The notes under the pieces are model-generated. The model did no database searches. It saw only the letters and a list, made by a program, of their open reading frames with translations, and was not told where the DNA came from. Source: Candidatus Helarchaeota archaeon (GTDB lineage Archaea; Asgardarchaeota; Lokiarchaeia; Helarchaeales; HEL-GB-A). From it: a stretch of 8,883 bases of DNA. Positions within the stretch are counted from its first letter, which is position 1. The number at the start of each line of letters is the position of its first letter. Of the stretch, positions 5,427-8,883 are shown one piece after another. The DNA lies in assembly GCA_013375405.1 (NCBI GenBank), contig JABXJU010000186.1, positions 1-8,883 on the forward strand, given 5' to 3'. Made by a program: the position numbers and the translations under genes.

Positions 5427-6686
5427 ATGGAAAGTACAGGTATCATCGATTTAAAGTTTCGCAAAAGAAGAGATTTCAGCAAATTCTACCTACTTCGAAA
5501 CCCCTTCCCTGCTATTGGAATTCCGGAAGATGTACCTTTATTTACGGCCAACAGAGAAAATGAAATAGTTAGATTTCAAAATGTAATTGCTGAGCTTGTA
5601 GATTATGGATCAAGTTTATTAACAGTAATGGTTGGAGAGTATGGAAGTGGAAAAAGTCACTTATTTAAGGTATTCAAAAATAGCGTCAATACTCAACTTC
5701 TTAATAGAGAAGATGGTACATTAGCAATTTATGTTAAAACTCCCGGTGAAGAATTCAAATATCTATTTCTTGGTTTTATTGATGATATTGGAAGAGATTT
5801 ATTACAAATATTGTCCTCAGATTTAATATTAGAATTAATGTCTACAAATCCTGAGTATCATGAATATATAATAAATCAAGAAATGAAAGAAAAAATTGAT
5901 CAAGAAACATATAATGCTGAAGAGATTTTGACAAATTCAAGATACAAAGATATGTTTACTAATATTAGAAAAACTATCTTTACAAATATTCAAGAGTCAG
6001 ATGTTGTTAGGGCATTTCTCCACATGAGTCATCCAGATAAAGGTATAGCAAGTTGGAAATGGTTTATAGGAGAAAAATTAGATCGTCAAGAAAAAGAAAC
6101 TTTAAGTATGTTAACAACTTCCATTGACACGGAGAACGCTTATTCCTTATTCTGCGATTTTGTACAGCTATTACATCTTATTGGTATAAAAAATATTGTT
6201 TTATTAATTGATGAACTAGAAAAGATTACTCTTATATCACCAATACGGAGAGCTCGATATCAAGATAACCTAAGACAAATAATAGATGAACATCCTCAGA
6301 ACGTGTGTTTCTATTTTTCCATAGCTCAAAGACAGTGGAGCGCATTAACAAGAGAACCGACAGCTTTGGTACGGAGATTACAAGGTAATTGGCATATATT
6401 AGAACCTTTTAAAAAATCGGATGTGCAAGAATTAATAGAAAAATATCTATTTTCAGCAAGAGTGTTAAATTTTTCGGGGAATGTTGCTAAAAAAGAGTTT
6501 CCAGAATGTAATCCTTCATTCTGTCCATTTAATGATGAGGCAATATCTCTAATCCATAAAAAATCTAAAGGAATAGTTTCTAATATATTACTAATTTGTA
6601 GATCGACTTTAAATAAACTTATAGATAAATCTGATGTTTATCATGTTATCGACTCAAATTTAGTAGAAGAGTGTTATCCTGAATGA
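5427..6686 (+). CDS. AAA+ family P-loop ATPase (Orc/Cdc6- or BREX-ATPase-like)
   Basis: A 419-residue ATPase. NPFPAIGIPEDVPLFTANRENEI (25-47) is the segment that precedes the P-loop in Orc/Cdc6-, ExeA- and BREX-type ATPases. Walker A is GEYGSGKS (70-77, Lys76). Walker B is NIVLLIDELEK (256-266, Asp262 and Glu263). FYFSIAQRQW (295-304) fits a sensor-1 strand, and RRL (316-318) then LEPFKKSDVQELIEKYL fits an arginine-finger helix and the lid start. FCPFNDEAISLIHKKSKG (365-382) is the usual lid repeat. All catalytic residues look intact. The insert between the Walker motifs (about 130-245) is unusually long and helical. GGTGA (5416-5420) precedes the ATG. Its likely role is to power DNA remodelling or target sensing for the winged-helix protein; related ATPases occur in several phage-defence systems. 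The exact family is not settled. Confidence 0.75.
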   Translation: MESTGIIDLKFRKRRDFSKFYLLRNPFPAIGIPEDVPLFTANRENEIVRFQNVIAELVDYGSSLLTVMVGEYGSGKSHLFKVFKNSVNTQLLNREDGTLAIYVKTPGEEFKYLFLGFIDDIGRDLLQILSSDLILELMSTNPEYHEYIINQEMKEKIDQETYNAEEILTNSRYKDMFTNIRKTIFTNIQESDVVRAFLHMSHPDKGIASWKWFIGEKLDRQEKETLSMLTTSIDTENAYSLFCDFVQLLHLIGIKNIVLLIDELEKITLISPIRRARYQDNLRQIIDEHPQNVCFYFSIAQRQWSALTREPTALVRRLQGNWHILEPFKKSDVQELIEKYLFSARVLNFSGNVAKKEFPECNPSFCPFNDEAISLIHKKSKGIVSNILLICRSTLNKLIDKSDVYHVIDSNLVEECYPE

Positions 6687-6697
6687 GGTAATTAATA

Positions 6698-7384
6698 TTG
6701 TATAAGAAAAAAAAATATGTTATTATCTTTGTGATAGATCCTATTGGGGCATTATTTTTTATTATTTTTACTTTTATTCCGTTCATAGCATGGGTATTTG
6801 AATATGGACCAAAAAAAGATAGCAAAATAATATATACTTATGTTGATTATATATCATCAGAATTAATTGAAGAAAGAGAATGTACAATATCATTTGGAAA
6901 TGTATTTTTTTTAAAAAAAATTCCGTTACATACAGTTTCAAATGAATCAGAAATTAGTGTTTATTGTAAACCCTTAGGTAAATTAAGAAGAGGTTTACCC
7001 AAAGATTGTTATGAAGAGAATAAAAAAGACTCATATAAAAAAATATGTTTAAAAAAAAATATCTTTTACACAGAAAATGAAGTAGAAATAGTTTATATAC
7101 ATGAACGTACAAAAGTTGATGAAAATTATAAAAAACTCATTACTATAAAAAACCTTGATGGAATGATTGAAATACTTAATGATAATTATCACGAAATAAA
7201 AAGATATCCTTTAAAACTCCCTAAGTCAATTACTTTAGAAAATCTCAAAACATATTTTAGAGAATTTGAATACATGACTTTAGGTACTTCAGCAGAAGGA
7301 GAACAGGAAATCATTCTATACATTAATCTTCCTCCTAAACAAGGAAATCAACCAGGAAAAAAAATTATAAATTTATCATCTTAA
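6698..7384 (+). CDS. Membrane-anchored protein of unknown function, third gene of the operon
   Basis: A 228-residue protein. After a basic MYKKKK start, residues 8-34 (IIFVIDPIGALFFIIF and on to AWVF) are one long hydrophobic segment, enough for a single membrane helix or a tight hairpin. The remaining 190 residues are soluble, charged and mixed alpha/beta, with no family I recognise. The basic N-terminus suggests that end is cytosolic. The start is TTG at 6698, supported by GAGGT (6685-6689) overlapping the ATPase stop; the gap to the ATPase is 11 bases, so it belongs to the same operon. Its stop overlaps the stop of the convergent methyltransferase by four bases. A membrane effector is common in abortive-infection-type defence systems, which makes it a candidate effector, but this is inference from position only. 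Confidence 0.6.
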   Translation: MYKKKKYVIIFVIDPIGALFFIIFTFIPFIAWVFEYGPKKDSKIIYTYVDYISSELIEERECTISFGNVFFLKKIPLHTVSNESEISVYCKPLGKLRRGLPKDCYEENKKDSYKKICLKKNIFYTENEVEIVYIHERTKVDENYKKLITIKNLDGMIEILNDNYHEIKRYPLKLPKSITLENLKTYFREFEYMTLGTSAEGEQEIILYINLPPKQGNQPGKKIINLSS

Positions 7385-8211
7385 ATTTTCTTTTGGAATA
7401 TTAAACAATAATGATGAGCTCTATTTCCTATATAACTACTAAACATACCAAATGGAAATAATTTTTTATCTTCCTGACACCAAATCATCTCATCTTTTGG
7501 TACCCATTTTTTAGATAGGGTTTTTAAAGTATCAAAAGCCAGAGGCCAAAGTTTGCCTTCTTTATAAACATTGTTTGTAACTATAACTAAATATGATTTA
7601 TTACGCATGACTTCATATATATCTTCAAAAATAAATTTTTGTTGTTCTAAAAATTCATGATAATCATCAATAATACCAAGATCTAAAATATTGTTTCCGT
7701 ATGTACAATCTAAATCATTAATATACCTATTATTATGTCGCTCAGTGTTTTTAAATAATTGATTCCAATAAGGAGGAGAAGTTATGCAAAAATCCATTGA
7801 TGGGATATCTAGATTCTTAATTATATCAATAACATTTCTAGAATCACCCTTTATTATTATAGATTCTACTTCCTCACATTTGTTTTCATTTATAAGCCTT
7901 TTTTTTGTAAGATTAATATATTTTTCATATAATTCAATGCCTACAGAATTTCTACCTAATTTTTTTGCTACTATTAAAGTTGTACCAGAACCTGCAAATG
8001 GATCAAAGACCCAATCACCTGGTTTTGAGAAAAAAGATATAAATTTTCTTACAAAGCTCTCAGGAAAACTTGCAGGATGAAATACTTTTTCAAGCTGGGG
8101 TCGTGATCTAATTATAAACCAGCTCCTAGTAAATTTAAGCCATTCCTTTCCTGAAAGTATGTTCAGCTTGCCACGATTAATATAGCGTTTATCTCTATGC
8201 ATTTGTGTCAT
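7381..8211 (-). CDS. Site-specific DNA methyltransferase (N4-cytosine or N6-adenine, PF01555-like)
   Basis: A 276-residue protein with the motifs of an amino-methyltransferase. GKEWLKFTRSW (21-31) and HPASFPESFVRKFISFF (45-61) match motif X. DPFAGSGTT (70-78) is motif I, the SAM-binding loop, and VGIEL (90-94) is motif II. TSPPYW (144-149) is motif IV, the catalytic loop; the Ser form is commonest in N4-cytosine enzymes but also occurs in N6-adenine ones. IGNRAHHYCLIF (261-272) fits motif VIII. Binding precedes catalytic motifs, and the region between motif IV and the C-terminus may hold target recognition. All key residues are intact. The start is ATG at 8211; a second ATG lies three codons in (8202). 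No restriction nuclease lies beside it, so it is either an orphan or the self-marking part of the neighbouring ATPase operon, with which it converges (4-nt overlap). Confidence 0.85.
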   Translation of the reverse strand: MTQMHRDKRYINRGKLNILSGKEWLKFTRSWFIIRSRPQLEKVFHPASFPESFVRKFISFFSKPGDWVFDPFAGSGTTLIVAKKLGRNSVGIELYEKYINLTKKRLINENKCEEVESIIIKGDSRNVIDIIKNLDIPSMDFCITSPPYWNQLFKNTERHNNRYINDLDCTYGNNILDLGIIDDYHEFLEQQKFIFEDIYEVMRNKSYLVIVTNNVYKEGKLWPLAFDTLKTLSKKWVPKDEMIWCQEDKKLFPFGMFSSYIGNRAHHYCLIFQKKI

Positions 8212-8229
8212 AAAAAAACTATATAAGTC

Positions 8230-8273
8230 TGCAGGTAAATGAATTACTAAAAAAATGCAGGAAGATTTGCAGG
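8230..8273. promoter_or_regulatory. Three TGCAGG repeats upstream of the methyltransferase
   Basis: TGCAGG occurs at 8230-8235, 8256-8261 and 8268-8273, two of them as GCAGGT. They flank TATA-like sequences on the minus strand (about 8218-8227 and 8248-8257) just before the methyltransferase start. They could be an operator, or target sites of the enzyme giving self-control, or chance. Confidence 0.3.
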
Positions 8274-8428
8274 TCTTTTTCTTATGAGTATAAAAAATTA
8301 ATTATGATTATTCCATCTTCTTTGAAAAAATATTAATGTTTTAGCAATTTATTAACCATTTTACATCAAATATGTTATGAATGACAATGGAAAAACCCGA
8401 GAAAAAGCAATCAATGTTCATTTACATT

Positions 8429-8596
8429 TTAAATATTAGTAAAACTCGCGAGGAGAAGACTACACGTGCTAGTAAAATGAATCCTTCTAACACCATTATG
8501 TCCTAATGTTTCATGCAAGACATCCGATGCGTACAAGGTGGAGACCAGGATCAGGCTGGTCATCTCCGATAAGAGAAACCCAATCCTGATCTCCAT
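8429..8596 (-). pseudogene. Remnant of a membrane metalloprotease-like gene (HExxGH motif)
   Basis: The minus-strand frame from ATG 8596 to TAA 8429 gives 55 residues: a hydrophobic helix (MTSLILVSTLYASDV), then LHETLGHNG and HFTSTCSLLL. A membrane helix running into HExxGH followed by a TST-type turn is the layout of the N-terminal part of M50-like membrane proteins of unknown role. The product stops soon after, so this is a 5' fragment, or possibly a short protein. TTATAAA on the minus strand (about 8619-8625) is 26 nt from the ATG, a good leaderless promoter, which supports this start; an upstream ATG at 8653 is less likely. It is GC-richer than its surroundings, like the genes at the left of the window, so it may be host DNA broken by the island. 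Confidence 0.35.
8540..8594. repeat. 12-bp imperfect inverted repeat
   Basis: GGAGACCAGGAT (8540-8551) pairs with ATCCTGATCTCC (8583-8594) with one mismatch. It lies inside the remnant ORF and surrounds copy 1 of the direct repeat. It could fold in RNA or mark a binding site. Confidence 0.35.
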
Positions 8597-8660
8597 TCTG
8601 AAAGAAAGATACATTTTGTTTATAAGCATTGAGGAAAAATATTTATTGGTCATCTCCGAT
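8557..8660. repeat. 14-bp direct repeat, second copy overlapping the start of the last gene
   Basis: TGGTCATCTCCGAT occurs at 8557-8570 and 8647-8660, exactly 90 bases apart, and the match runs on as (A/G)AG(A/T)GAAA, 21 of 23 bases in all. Copy 2 covers the ATG of the helix-turn-helix gene (8659). It could be an operator for that protein or a trace of a small duplication. Confidence 0.5.
8619..8626. promoter_or_regulatory. TATA-like element usable in both directions
   Basis: TTTATAAG reads as a TATA box in either direction. It is 26 nt from the minus-strand ATG at 8596 and 36 nt from the plus-strand ATG at 8659, which would give a leader of about ten bases on the plus strand, starting within the direct repeat. 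Confidence 0.4.
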
Positions 8661-8883
8661 GAGTGAAAGATTAACTAGTCAATTAGACATAGATGCAACT
8701 GAGTATTTTTATTCTAATAAGGAACTCAGTTTAAAGAGGGGTAGAAAACCTCTTATTACATCGGATAAATGGTTGGATGCTGTTAAAAAAATACTTACAA
8801 TGAAAGATAGTGAAATAGCTAAAGAATTAGGTATTAGCCAACAAACTGTTTGGAGATTTAGAATTAATTCTAAGAATATAGAT
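8659..8883 (+). CDS. Helix-turn-helix DNA-binding protein, N-terminal part (3' partial)
   Basis: ATG at 8659 opens a frame that runs off the window after 75 codons. Residues 26-31 (KRGRKP) are a basic, AT-hook-like patch. Residues 46-68 (LTMKDSEIAKELGIS, then QQTVWRFR) are a clear helix-turn-helix, with DSEIAKEL as the first helix, GIS as the turn and QQTVWRFR as the recognition helix. Homeodomain-like modules of this sort open many recombinases, transposases and integrases, and also occur in regulators; the part that would decide this lies outside the window. Its start codon lies in the second copy of a direct repeat, so self-regulation is possible. The AT-rich codon use fits the island. If it is an integrase, the island is probably a mobile element. 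Confidence 0.65.
   Translation, partial: MSERLTSQLDIDATEYFYSNKELSLKRGRKPLITSDKWLDAVKKILTMKDSEIAKELGISQQTVWRFRINSKNID

Larger units (their letters stand above)
8212..8658. other. Intergenic stretch between the methyltransferase and the right-edge gene
   Basis: About 450 bases. It holds the TGCAGG repeats near 8230-8273, an AT-rich run with nothing clear (8280-8430), the GC-richer remnant ORF on the minus strand (8429-8596), an imperfect inverted repeat (8540-8551 with 8583-8594) and a direct repeat (8557-8570 and 8647-8660). Confidence 0.5.

Noticed and set aside
7784..8080. 98-codon plus-strand ORF
   Set aside because: It is antisense to the motif I and motif IV region of the methyltransferase.
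1..8883. CRISPR array or cas genes
   Set aside because: No regularly spaced 25-40 base repeats and no Cas-like protein motifs were seen on either strand.

Overview
The window looks archaeal. Most genes have AT-rich boxes of the TTTAAATA type 24-31 nt upstream of an ATG, GTG or TTG codon, which is the layout of archaeal TATA promoters and leaderless messages; a few genes also carry Shine-Dalgarno-like motifs. The best-recognised families, an iron-sulfur flavoprotein, a DUF4760-like helical protein and a BpsA-like (PF01861) methyltransferase fold, all fit an archaeal genome. I cannot name the lineage from sequence alone.

Composition is strongly mosaic. The left part (about 1-1700) is GC-rich. 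It holds the end of an unidentified gene, a frameshifted DUF4760-like pseudogene, an intact iron-sulfur flavoprotein, and a 480-base stretch that looks like decayed coding DNA. From about 1720 to the right edge the DNA is very AT-rich, with short GC-richer scraps at about 3660-3895, 4411-4470 and 8445-8600. I read the AT-rich part as an acquired accessory island.

The island holds, from left to right: a 91-residue unknown protein (-); a zinc-ribbon plus BpsA-like protein (-), divergent from a PUA/EVE-like small protein (+); a gap with a 51-codon ORF and a tRNA-3'-end-like sequence that resembles a second copy near 498-556; a 109-residue charged unknown protein (-); and a tight three-gene operon (+). 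The operon encodes a predicted winged-helix protein, an AAA+ ATPase and a membrane-anchored protein. A DNA methyltransferase (-) converges on it with a 4-nt overlap of the stop codons. The right edge has a remnant of a membrane metalloprotease-like gene, a 14-bp direct repeat, and the start of a helix-turn-helix protein gene that runs off the window.

The winged-helix/ATPase/membrane trio next to a DNA methyltransferase, a predicted modified-base-reader-like protein and a BpsA-like protein is the best candidate for an undescribed defence or DNA-modification system. No nuclease was recognised, so the activity is open. All functional links between these genes are inferred from neighbourhood and domain type.
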